From assembly GCA_012960535.1 (NCBI GenBank), contig DUBB01000002.1, positions 1 to 64,000 of the forward strand: a stretch of 64,000 nt of DNA, in the 5' to 3' direction. Within the stretch, counting starts at the first letter, position 1, and every line of letters begins with the position of its first letter. This document shows positions 25,284-33,183 of this stretch, piece by piece. The position numbers and the translations under genes are program-made. This DNA comes from Gammaproteobacteria bacterium (lineage in GTDB: Bacteria; Pseudomonadota; Gammaproteobacteria; Pseudomonadales; Azotimanducaceae). The notes under the pieces were generated by a model, which ran no database searches, was not told where the DNA came from, and saw only the letters and a program-made list of their open reading frames with translations.

Positions 25284-27746
25284 ATGAACATTATTGGACG
25301 CAAGCTAATGCATTGCGCAGTTTTTTTTGCGCTAGTCGTTGCAGGTAATGCTGCAATGTCAGAAAGCGAAATGGAAGAAGTAGTCGTGAAGGGCGACCTG
25401 GGCAGTTTACCAGGAGAACGGGTTAAATCGATATTTGGGTTCGATAAGTCAGTTCTGGAAACGCCGCGATCATTGAGCACCATCAGTGAAGAGATGATGG
25501 ATCGATTTAATATGCATGATATTGATGAGCTGGTTGCACTCGCGCCTGGATCTTTTACGCAGTCGTTTTTTGGTGTTGCTGGCGGTTTGGATGTTCGGGG
25601 TACGCCTGGCGAGACTTACTTCCGTGGCGTGCGAAGACTGGATAACCCGGGCAATTATCCCACGCCTATTGGCGCCTCCGATAGAATTGATATCGTCAGG
25701 GGGCCAGCCTCGCCCATTTATGGCCCATCTAAGATCGGAGGCTATCTGAACTTTAATCCGAAATCAGCCAGAGTTGAGGAGACAGGGGCCTATATCGAAG
25801 AAACCACAGGCGCCATGTCATTGACCTCAGGGAGCTGGGACAAACATGTGCTAAGCGCAGAGGTTGGCGGACCGGGTCGTTTGGGCAGTAATGATCTGGG
25901 CTATTACCTGTATGGCGAATCAGAACATTCGGGCAGCTACTATGATAATTCCGGTGTGGACCAGAATTTGGTGCAAGCTTCTTTCGACATGGATCTCAGC
26001 GACACTGTCAGGATCCAGTTTGGTGGCATGTACCATGATTATGCAGGAAATCAGAATGCAGGCTGGAACCGGTTGACGCAGGATCTGATTGATACCGGTA
26101 CCTATATTACGGGTACACCCATCCCATTGGATGCCAATGGTGATGGTTCGATTTCTCATCAGGAATTTGATACTGACGGCGATGGTTTTACTAATATGAA
26201 CCCGTTTCGCTTTGATTGGATGACCCCGGATATTGCCGGCGGTTCGCTGCAGCCAAATAATACTGATGACATTGATTTCTTAGAGTTACTTATCGGCGAT
26301 ACCAGCATGCTGAATCTGCAGAACGTAGGGACAGCACATTTAGAGGGTAATCAAACCCTGATCGCGTCGGATGATCTATTGGAAAATCAGGTCCTCACGC
26401 TCTATTTTGATTTGATTGCTACGTTGGACAATAACTGGGAAATAAAGAATCAGCTGTTCTATGAACAGTATGAGAACTTGAATGAAAACGCCTACGGCTT
26501 TTCTCAGTTTCACGATACCTCGGTGGTTGAAGACAAACTGGTTCTCTCCAAAGTCTTTGACGGGGATGCTGTTACGACTTCAATCCAGATCTCTCCTTCA
26601 ATTCGGTTTACCGATTTTGCCCATGGTGATGATTACACCAATGAGTATTTTCATCGCAGAGATTTAACCGGCCCGTCAACTGCGCTCGATAGACGTTTGC
26701 TGGCAACGCGTATTGATGATGACTATACCGAGTATTATGTGGGTGATTACCTGGATTTAGGTTTTGCGGTAATGCTGGACCTGACTTGGGAAGCGGGTCT
26801 GTCAATCTTGGTTGGAGCAAGGTATGACACCATCGATATGAACAGTAGTCAGGTTGCTGACAAGTTGTTGCTGGCCAGTTCTAATAACTTCTGTACCGAT
26901 GGCTCTTGTATCGACCTTAAAGCTGATGATGAGTTCAGCGGTAGTTCCTGGACAGCCAGTATTTCCTATGCAACGCCTATCGGTCTTATCCCGTATGTCA
27001 CCTTGTCCGAACAGGCAACGGTAATAGCAGGCCAGGGCGCTGAAATAACAGTGGGTAATATCCTGGGAGGAGGCGCTTTTGATACTTCTGAGCTTCAGGA
27101 ATTCGGAATAAAAGGAAGTTTGCTCGATGATTCCCTGTACTTTGCATTGTCTGTTTATGAGCAGGAGCGTACCGACTTCTCTGCCCAGTCTATTGTGACT
27201 AATCAGGCTACTAAGACAGAGGGCGTTGAGTTTGAAGTACGATGGGTAGTAACAGAGCAGTTTCTTATGACCCTGGGGTATTCGAAAATCGAAGTTATTA
27301 ACCTGAATACCATTGATGATGGCTATCGTTTTAGCTTTATTGGCGGAGATGATATGCCGGGCATCTCTCCTGACCTTCTGTGGGGTGGACAGCTAGGCGG
27401 TTTTGTTAGCGCAGAGGCCAGTGGTGGCAGACGTGCTGGCATGCCAGAGAACATCGTTTCGGTTACAGGTACTTATGATTTTGGTAATGGTTTAGCTGTC
27501 AGTGCCAGTATCATCGATGTGGAAGAAACGCCTTCTAGTTTTTCCGGCTCTATAATGCTGCCAGCTTATACTTTAGTGAACTTGAGTCTGGCTTATGAGA
27601 CAGAAAACTGGTTGATGAGCGTGAGCGGTAAAAACCTGACAGATGAACGGTATTTCAGAGCGAATTTCCCGAACTTGTTCGGTAATGCGATTGTACTTCC
27701 TGAATTACCCAGACACTATCAGGCCCGTCTCCAATATCGATTCTGA
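25284..27746 (+). CDS. TonB-dependent outer-membrane receptor with an EF-hand insertion
   Basis: About 820 residues. Signal peptide (CAVFFALVVAGNAAM) followed by a TonB-box-like EEVVVKG, a plug domain (about residues 55-175, with GLDVRGTPGETYFRGV and RIDIVRGPASPIYG) and a beta-barrel ending in YQARLQYRF, the terminal Phe expected for barrel assembly. Residues about 283-294 are DANGDGSISHQE, a perfect EF-hand calcium loop, followed by a second DTDGDG. The context (exported adenosine deaminase, NUP proteins) suggests uptake of purine nucleosides or nucleic-acid fragments. ATG 25284 is chosen over an upstream GTG/ATG region because it gives the signal peptide. Confidence 0.9.
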   Translation: MNIIGRKLMHCAVFFALVVAGNAAMSESEMEEVVVKGDLGSLPGERVKSIFGFDKSVLETPRSLSTISEEMMDRFNMHDIDELVALAPGSFTQSFFGVAGGLDVRGTPGETYFRGVRRLDNPGNYPTPIGASDRIDIVRGPASPIYGPSKIGGYLNFNPKSARVEETGAYIEETTGAMSLTSGSWDKHVLSAEVGGPGRLGSNDLGYYLYGESEHSGSYYDNSGVDQNLVQASFDMDLSDTVRIQFGGMYHDYAGNQNAGWNRLTQDLIDTGTYITGTPIPLDANGDGSISHQEFDTDGDGFTNMNPFRFDWMTPDIAGGSLQPNNTDDIDFLELLIGDTSMLNLQNVGTAHLEGNQTLIASDDLLENQVLTLYFDLIATLDNNWEIKNQLFYEQYENLNENAYGFSQFHDTSVVEDKLVLSKVFDGDAVTTSIQISPSIRFTDFAHGDDYTNEYFHRRDLTGPSTALDRRLLATRIDDDYTEYYVGDYLDLGFAVMLDLTWEAGLSILVGARYDTIDMNSSQVADKLLLASSNNFCTDGSCIDLKADDEFSGSSWTASISYATPIGLIPYVTLSEQATVIAGQGAEITVGNILGGGAFDTSELQEFGIKGSLLDDSLYFALSVYEQERTDFSAQSIVTNQATKTEGVEFEVRWVVTEQFLMTLGYSKIEVINLNTIDDGYRFSFIGGDDMPGISPDLLWGGQLGGFVSAEASGGRRAGMPENIVSVTGTYDFGNGLAVSASIIDVEETPSSFSGSIMLPAYTLVNLSLAYETENWLMSVSGKNLTDERYFRANFPNLFGNAIVLPELPRHYQARLQYRF

Positions 27747-27766
27747 TTGTTTTTAAAACTGAAAAA

Positions 27767-27790
27767 GGGGTGTTTAACACCCCTTTTTTT
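27767..27790 (+). terminator. Rho-independent terminator after the TonB receptor gene
   Basis: GGGGTGTT and AACACCCC form a perfect 8-bp stem around a single base, flanked by AAAAA and a run of seven T. It ends the adenosine deaminase-receptor transcript. The ATG of the next gene (27791) touches the T-run, so that gene must have its own promoter inside or after the hairpin, or rely on read-through. Confidence 0.9.
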
Positions 27791-28885
27791 ATGGGTGGAA
27801 AAGTGAAAGTGAAAGTGAACGTGAAGTTGTGGCTATGCATTGCGGTAATATTTGGCTCCTTGCAGCCACTAGCACCTGGTTTTGCTTCACCTTTGGCTGT
27901 GAAGGTGGTCATCGTCGCCATGTTTGAAGTGGGCCAGGACACAGGCGATCGAGCAGGGGAGTTCCAACTCTGGAAAGAACGCAGGAACCTGACCCAGCAA
28001 CTGCCTTTCCTCGGCTATCGCGATCTTCACTATGATCCCCAAACCGGTTTGTTAGTGCTGGTTACCGGGATTGGCACAGCAAGGTCAGCCGCGGCCACCA
28101 TGGCGCTGGGATTGGATTCGAGATTTGATCTCAGCCAAAGTTATTGGATTGTAGCCGGGATAGCTGGTTTTGACCCCGCTGATGCGTCGGTGGGCTCTGC
28201 AGCCTGGGCTGAGTATTTGGTGGATGGTGATTTATCCCACGAAATAGATGCCCGGGAAATTCCCGAGGATTGGCCGTTTGGATACTTTGCTCGATACACG
28301 CAAAGGCCGTTTGATAAAAACAAACCCGAACCTACCGGTGAGATGTATCAATTGAATTCCGGATTAGTGAACTGGGCATTTGAGCTCACTAAAGATATTC
28401 AGCTTCCTGATAATGAGCAGGCCAGAGAACACCGAAAGCGTTATACCCAGCACCTCATGGCAAGGAAACCACCGTTTGTATTGAAAGGTGATCATATTGC
28501 TGCATTGACATTCTGGCATGGTGAGATCATGAATGACTGGGCCAATCAGTGGGTAAAGTACTGGACAAAAGGTAAAGGCGAATTCGTCTCCTCGGCAATG
28601 GAAGATACAGGCACCTATCTTTCCCTGAGCTGGCTCGATCGCATAGGTCGAGTAGATAAGCAGCGAATGCTGGTACTCAGGACGGCTAGTAATTACACCA
28701 CGCCGCCGCCGGGGGTGAGCGCTGCGGATAACCTAGGTTCGGAAATTAAAGGCTATTCCGGGTTGTCGATTGCCGTCGAGTCTGCCTATCTGGTGGCCTC
28801 TAAAGTGGCCGATACCTTGATAGCCGGATGGGATCAGTATGCTGAGCAGCTACCTGGGCAGGTGAATTCTGGGCAGGTGAATTGA
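27791..28885 (+). CDS. Purine nucleoside permease (NUP) family protein, exported, second copy
   Basis: Paralogue of the protein at 7.0 kb, sharing VVIVAMFEVGQDTGDRAGEFQ, GIGTARSAAATMALGLDSRFD, GIAGFDPADASVGSAAWAEY, EIDAREIPEDWP and MEDTGTYLSLSWLDRIGRVD. Signal peptide in residues about 12-36. Frame extends to a GTG at 27770 inside a terminator, which cannot be a start. ATG 27791 lacks a ribosome-binding site; a GTG at 27803 after GGTGGA is a real alternative. The C-terminus GQVNSGQVN comes from a perfect 15-bp tandem duplication. Adenine deaminase follows after three bases, so the two are co-transcribed. Confidence 0.83.
   Translation: MGGKVKVKVNVKLWLCIAVIFGSLQPLAPGFASPLAVKVVIVAMFEVGQDTGDRAGEFQLWKERRNLTQQLPFLGYRDLHYDPQTGLLVLVTGIGTARSAAATMALGLDSRFDLSQSYWIVAGIAGFDPADASVGSAAWAEYLVDGDLSHEIDAREIPEDWPFGYFARYTQRPFDKNKPEPTGEMYQLNSGLVNWAFELTKDIQLPDNEQAREHRKRYTQHLMARKPPFVLKGDHIAALTFWHGEIMNDWANQWVKYWTKGKGEFVSSAMEDTGTYLSLSWLDRIGRVDKQRMLVLRTASNYTTPPPGVSAADNLGSEIKGYSGLSIAVESAYLVASKVADTLIAGWDQYAEQLPGQVNSGQVN
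28854..28883 (+). repeat. Perfect 15-bp tandem duplication at the NUP C-terminus
   Basis: CTGGGCAGGTGAATT occurs twice in a row, adding five residues in frame just before the stop codon of the second NUP gene. The first NUP protein (7.0 kb) has no such tail, so this is a recent local duplication. Confidence 0.9.
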
Positions 28886-28888
28886 GTT

Positions 28889-29887
28889 GTGTCTAAAGCC
28901 GGCTTTGAATTCGTTGAGCGAGCGCCAAAAGCGGAATTGCATATACATATTGAAGGCTCGCTGGAACCCGATTTATTACTTCGGCTGGCTGAGAAAAATT
29001 CTGTGGTGCTGCCGTATAAGACCCTACAAGACGTTACCAGCGCTTACCAGTTTCAAGACCTGCAGAGTTTCCTGGATCTCTATTACCTGGGTGCCAGTGT
29101 GCTCGTTGATGAGGGAGATTTTTATGAACTGATGTGGCGTTACCTGTGCCGGTGCAGAAATGAAGGTATTGTTCATACTGAAATCATGTTTGACCCGCAG
29201 ACCCATACCCGGCGAGGGGTAAGCTTAGAAACGGTGCTGTCAGGCTTTTCCAGGGCGATTGTAAAGGCAGAGCAGGAATGGCAGCAATCGGTGTTGCTGA
29301 TACTCTGCTTACTCAGGGACCTTCCTGAATCTGATGCGATTCAGACTCTGACGGATGCTAGGCCCCTGCTTCAGCAGATAACAGCAGTAGGATTGGACAG
29401 CGCGGAAATAGGTAACCCACCGGCAAAATTCAGGAAGTCCTTTGAGATGGCGTCAAGCTGGGGGCTAAGGAAGGTGGCTCATGCTGGTGAAGAAGCCGGT
29501 CCAGAACTCATCAGAGAAACGCTCCGGGCGTTAGCGGTGGAGAGAATCGATCATGGTGTGCAGTGTATAAAGGATCCTGATTTAGTTATCAGCTTAGCGG
29601 AGACCAAAATACCGCTGACAGTCTGTCCGCTTTCTAATATCAGGCTTAAGGTGTATGACCGTCTTGAACAACACCCGATTCTGCAACTGCTGGATGCGGG
29701 CGTACGGGTAACGGTTAATTCAGATGATCCTGCTTATTTTGGCGGCTATTTAATGGAAAACTTCCGTGCTCTGGATCGCTCCCAGGGTTTGACCGAAATA
29801 CAGGCGCGGCAGCTGGTGAGAAATAGTTTTAGCGGTAGTTTCCTGCCCCATAATCGCAAGACGCAGTATCTGGATCAATTAAGATAA
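28889..29887 (+). CDS. Adenine deaminase (adenosine-deaminase-like, Aah1 type)
   Basis: Cytoplasmic 332-residue enzyme. PKAELHIHIEGSLEPDLLLRLA is the start seen in bacterial adenine aminohydrolases, distinct from the HVHLDGA of true adenosine deaminase. KVAHAGEEAGP, RIDHGVQC, CPLSNIRLKVYDR and VTVNSDDPAYFGGYL support adenine as substrate (adenine to hypoxanthine). Starts at GTG three bases after the NUP stop. Its last 13 bases overlap the end of the convergent allantoicase gene. An adenosine-specific enzyme is the less likely alternative. Confidence 0.85.
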   Translation: MSKAGFEFVERAPKAELHIHIEGSLEPDLLLRLAEKNSVVLPYKTLQDVTSAYQFQDLQSFLDLYYLGASVLVDEGDFYELMWRYLCRCRNEGIVHTEIMFDPQTHTRRGVSLETVLSGFSRAIVKAEQEWQQSVLLILCLLRDLPESDAIQTLTDARPLLQQITAVGLDSAEIGNPPAKFRKSFEMASSWGLRKVAHAGEEAGPELIRETLRALAVERIDHGVQCIKDPDLVISLAETKIPLTVCPLSNIRLKVYDRLEQHPILQLLDAGVRVTVNSDDPAYFGGYLMENFRALDRSQGLTEIQARQLVRNSFSGSFLPHNRKTQYLDQLR

Positions 29888-30939
29888 CTGCCAAAAGCCT
29901 TGATGCCATGGATGCCGCCGTTTGGGTAATGCAGGTAGAGCAGGTGGCTCAGTCCAACATCTGCTGAGATGCTAAAGCGGTGATAAGTGTCAGGGCGAAG
30001 TTCTCCAAAAGGGATTAAGGCCAGCCAGCAGCTACTGTCAACACTCAGGTCGATGTGAAACCCAGTTGATTTTTCCTTGAGTTGGGGTCTATAAAGCTGC
30101 TTGCTCATATAGTCCTGGAAATTTTCCGGAATGATCTGGCTGTCATCATCGAAAGTAATGCGCCATTTCGGTAGCAGTGACACGGCTTTTTGAAAATCCT
30201 CAGAACTGGGAAGGCCGAACAGGTAACAACCGAGGGGCGCATTCAGGCGATGCAGGTAGGTGTCAATGATCACTTCATCCACCACCGCCGTGCTTTTGAG
30301 GGCGAACATCGCCTGCTCTCCAAAGCCGGTGCGAGCAGATTCCCAGCCAACCATATGTGACTCGAACCGTTCTCCTTTAACTGCATCTCCGGGGTGGCCA
30401 TAATGCTGATTGGAGACCTGGGAAATAGTGGCCTCGGACAGCAGATTGATCCTGGTGTCTGGTTCGCCTAGATCCTCGCCCATTAGCTGAATGCTAGCAA
30501 TCCCCCCTTCCTGATGGCAGCGGATAAGGCATTCATCTGCGGCTGATGGCTCGATGGGGAAGCTGTGATTTGCATCCGGGTTAAGCGATTTGCGTTCTAC
30601 AATGGTTCGTCGACGACCCTGGTAAATCAATTCTATAGTGACCGCCTGAACGTGATTTCCAGTGAACCAGCGTGTGCTGATGTCAATCTGGCTGATAACG
30701 CCTGATTGTTTCAGACCGAGCAGCAGGTAATGCTCCGCGTCAGGATTGTAATGGAAACCTGATCGTGCGTTATCGATACGGGTACCTATATGACGTGCTG
30801 TTTCAAAGCCCCAGAACTGCGCACCCATATGAGAAAAATGGCCTTGTCGATCAAAGGGTTTTTCTGGACTGATGACTTCGTGAGGATTGGTAAACGATGA
30901 GTCACTGTATTCCAATAATAGCGTTTCGAGAACCTTCAT
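29875..30939 (-). CDS. alc: Allantoicase
   Basis: Splits allantoate into ureidoglycolate and urea. Two similar halves are visible, as in known allantoicases: GFETARHIGTRIDNARSGFHYNPDAEHYLLLGL in the first, and GWESARTGFG with VIIDTYLHRLNAP in the second. 354 residues. Start overlaps the stop of the ureidoglycolate lyase gene by four bases (ATGA), and both are read opposite to adenine deaminase. Urea would be a product; no urease genes are seen in this window. Confidence 0.92.
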   Translation of the reverse strand: MKVLETLLLEYSDSSFTNPHEVISPEKPFDRQGHFSHMGAQFWGFETARHIGTRIDNARSGFHYNPDAEHYLLLGLKQSGVISQIDISTRWFTGNHVQAVTIELIYQGRRRTIVERKSLNPDANHSFPIEPSAADECLIRCHQEGGIASIQLMGEDLGEPDTRINLLSEATISQVSNQHYGHPGDAVKGERFESHMVGWESARTGFGEQAMFALKSTAVVDEVIIDTYLHRLNAPLGCYLFGLPSSEDFQKAVSLLPKWRITFDDDSQIIPENFQDYMSKQLYRPQLKEKSTGFHIDLSVDSSCWLALIPFGELRPDTYHRFSISADVGLSHLLYLHYPNGGIHGIKAFGSYLN

Positions 30940-31430
30940 AGTTGCAATTGCCTGGGTGTCGCTAAAGTAACTTCGTCACAATTCGGCTGCTCGGTGTGAC
31001 AGTCAATAACCAGGAAATCAGACGTTTCCTGCAGAGCCAGGCTGTAATGATGCCAGGTTCCAGGGTGATAGTTGATGCCTTGTTCGGGGCCAGCGAGGAA
31101 AGCTTCTATGCGAGATTCATCAAGTTCTCCTGGCGGCGCAACGACTACCAGGAATGGTAGCTTGGACAAAGGGAAAAACGCCTGACTTGATACAGGGTGG
31201 TTCTCCAGAGAGCAGATAGTGATGGGTAAAGGCAGTGGCCTGCTTCGAAAGATACTTAAGCAGGGAGTCCCTTTTTCGGGGTTGATACAGAGGCTGGCCA
31301 GGTTGTCGAAACGCTGCGTATTACCCTGGTTTATACTGGCAATATGGGTTGCCTCAGCTGTTGAGATAACGTCACCATAGGGCGCAAAGGCAAGGCGGGT
31401 TAGTGGTTGGATCTTCAGGATGTCGGTCAT
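30936..31430 (-). CDS. allA: Ureidoglycolate lyase
   Basis: Converts ureidoglycolate to glyoxylate and urea, ending the pathway. The AllA family start (LKIQPLTRLAFAPYGDVIS) and C-terminal NYHPGTWHHYSLAL with the metal or substrate His residues are clear. About 164 residues from ATG 31430 (MTDILKI); a TTG six bases upstream (31436) is possible. Upstream to 31899 (about 470 bases) I find no gene. Confidence 0.92.
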   Translation of the reverse strand: MTDILKIQPLTRLAFAPYGDVISTAEATHIASINQGNTQRFDNLASLCINPEKGTPCLSIFRSRPLPLPITICSLENHPVSSQAFFPLSKLPFLVVVAPPGELDESRIEAFLAGPEQGINYHPGTWHHYSLALQETSDFLVIDCHTEQPNCDEVTLATPRQLQL

Positions 31431-31436
31431 TGCCAA

Positions 31437-31899
31437 GTAAGACTCTCTAAAATGCTAATAACTGAGATGACAATCCTTTACCACTGGCTAGATGCAGCCT
31501 CAGCGTTCTTTAATAGATGAGGATACCGCATTAATGCCTGCTTGCCATCTGCCTGATCGGATATTCAGGTGAGACGGTATGGTGACACCGTTTTTGTGAC
31601 CCCAAAACCAGAGCAAGTGGCTGCAGGCTGGTGTTAAATAACCAGGTGTAGCGGATTTCAGTCTTTCAGATGATGTCGGGTTGAGTCATTGAACTGGATG
31701 CCGTGACAGGCCATTGCCAGGCAGTCGGTATCCGGAGGTTGTGGCCGCATTGGTTTTGTGGTTTGAATGTGTGACTATTAAGCAGTGACTAAAGAGATAA
31801 CAAGGCAACCTATTCCCTCCTGGTGGTCAGTTCAAGCATCAAGCCTGCAAGGCCAGATATAGCAGCTTAACTTCTGGAAAATGAATCAAGGAACTCGAT
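31437..31899. other. Divergent intergenic region without a recognisable gene
   Basis: The stretch between allA and the MFS gene has only short frames (22 codons at most with an ATG that I noted) and no tRNA-like fold. It must hold two divergent promoters. AAGGA precedes the MFS start. I did not find a RutR-like operator here. Confidence 0.5.
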
Positions 31900-33183
31900 A
31901 TGTCTGACATGGCGACCGGTAAACAGCCTTTTTGGAAATCTCGTTATACCGTCATTTCTATGTGTTTCGCAGGAACGTTCGTCTGTTATATAGATCGAGT
32001 CAATATCTCAGTGGCCATCATTCCTATGGCCAGAGATTTAGGCTGGGATGTGTCAACGCAGGGTGCCATTTTATCGTCCTTTTATATCGGTTACCTGTTG
32101 ATGCAGATTGGTGGGGGTCGTCTGGCTGATAGGTTTGGCGGCAAACTGGTCCTTGGGATCGGGGTGTTAATCTGGTCCGTTTTTACTATATTCACGCCAT
32201 TGGCGGCGTTTACCGGTCTTTATATGTTGTTTGCTGCAAGAATTGGTATGGGGTTGGGAGAAGCTGTTACCTTCCCTTCGGTTTATTCCATGGTTACCCG
32301 TTGGTTCCCGGATGATGAAAAATCGAAAGCGATCGCCCTGAATGCCAGCGGGATCCCCATCGGAACGGTTTTTGCTTTGATTTTAACGCCGATTATTGTG
32401 CTGCATCTCGGCTGGGAATGGGCCTTCTATCTGTTCGGGGCAGTGGGCGTTCTCTGGTATTTGCTGTGGCAGAGGCTGGTAACAACAGACCCTAGACTGC
32501 ATCCAAGCATCAGCAAGGCGGAACTGGCTCATATTCAATTGCACGCGCCAGCATCAGGCGCAGTCGAGCAGTCTCCATCGCTGCTGACATTTCTGCGCAA
32601 CAAGCCTTTATGGGCAATTATAGTCGCCCATTTTTGTAACAACTGGACCCTGTATGTGGTGCTGTCCTGGTTACCCAAATATGTGAACGAAGGTTTGGGT
32701 ATCAGTTTTGCGGCTGTTGGCCTGGTATCAATGCTGCCTCATATCAGCTCTTTTGTGTGTCTCAACATTGCTGGCAATATTGCTGACCGAATGATCAAAA
32801 CGGGTATGGATGTGACTTTTGTGAGGAAACTCATGCAGACCGTTGCCTTTGGCGGCCTGGCAACCTGTCTTCTACTGATTACCCTGGTGGATTCGGTATG
32901 GGCGGCAATAGGGATACTGTGTCTGGGTAAAGTATTTTCGGCTGCTGGAATTGGTGGTCATAGCGTTAATCATATGGATATTGGTCCTCAGTATGCGGGT
33001 ACACTGATGGGCATAACCAATACAGCGGGTACCATACCCGGCATCGTCGGTGTCTACATATCCGGTTTAATTCTGCATTATACCGGGTCATGGGATCTGG
33101 TTTTTCAGGTCACGGCTGGGGTGACTTTATTCGGTATGTTCTTTTACCTTGCCTTCGCCAGCGGTGAAAAGCAGTTCCATTAA
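31900..33183 (+). CDS. MFS transporter, anion:cation symporter (ACS) family
   Basis: 427-residue carrier with 12 hydrophobic segments. CYIDRVNISVAIIPMARDLGWD is the ACS N-terminal hallmark, with GGRLADRFGGK as the cytoplasmic loop motif and GLGEAVTFPSVYSMVTRWFP in TM4/5. The family moves organic anions such as sugar acids, phthalate or, in yeast, allantoate. Being beside allantoicase and ureidoglycolate lyase, allantoate or another ureide is a reasonable guess. Convergent with the symporter gene, sharing TTAA as overlapping stop codons. Confidence 0.82.
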   Translation: MSDMATGKQPFWKSRYTVISMCFAGTFVCYIDRVNISVAIIPMARDLGWDVSTQGAILSSFYIGYLLMQIGGGRLADRFGGKLVLGIGVLIWSVFTIFTPLAAFTGLYMLFAARIGMGLGEAVTFPSVYSMVTRWFPDDEKSKAIALNASGIPIGTVFALILTPIIVLHLGWEWAFYLFGAVGVLWYLLWQRLVTTDPRLHPSISKAELAHIQLHAPASGAVEQSPSLLTFLRNKPLWAIIVAHFCNNWTLYVVLSWLPKYVNEGLGISFAAVGLVSMLPHISSFVCLNIAGNIADRMIKTGMDVTFVRKLMQTVAFGGLATCLLLITLVDSVWAAIGILCLGKVFSAAGIGGHSVNHMDIGPQYAGTLMGITNTAGTIPGIVGVYISGLILHYTGSWDLVFQVTAGVTLFGMFFYLAFASGEKQFH

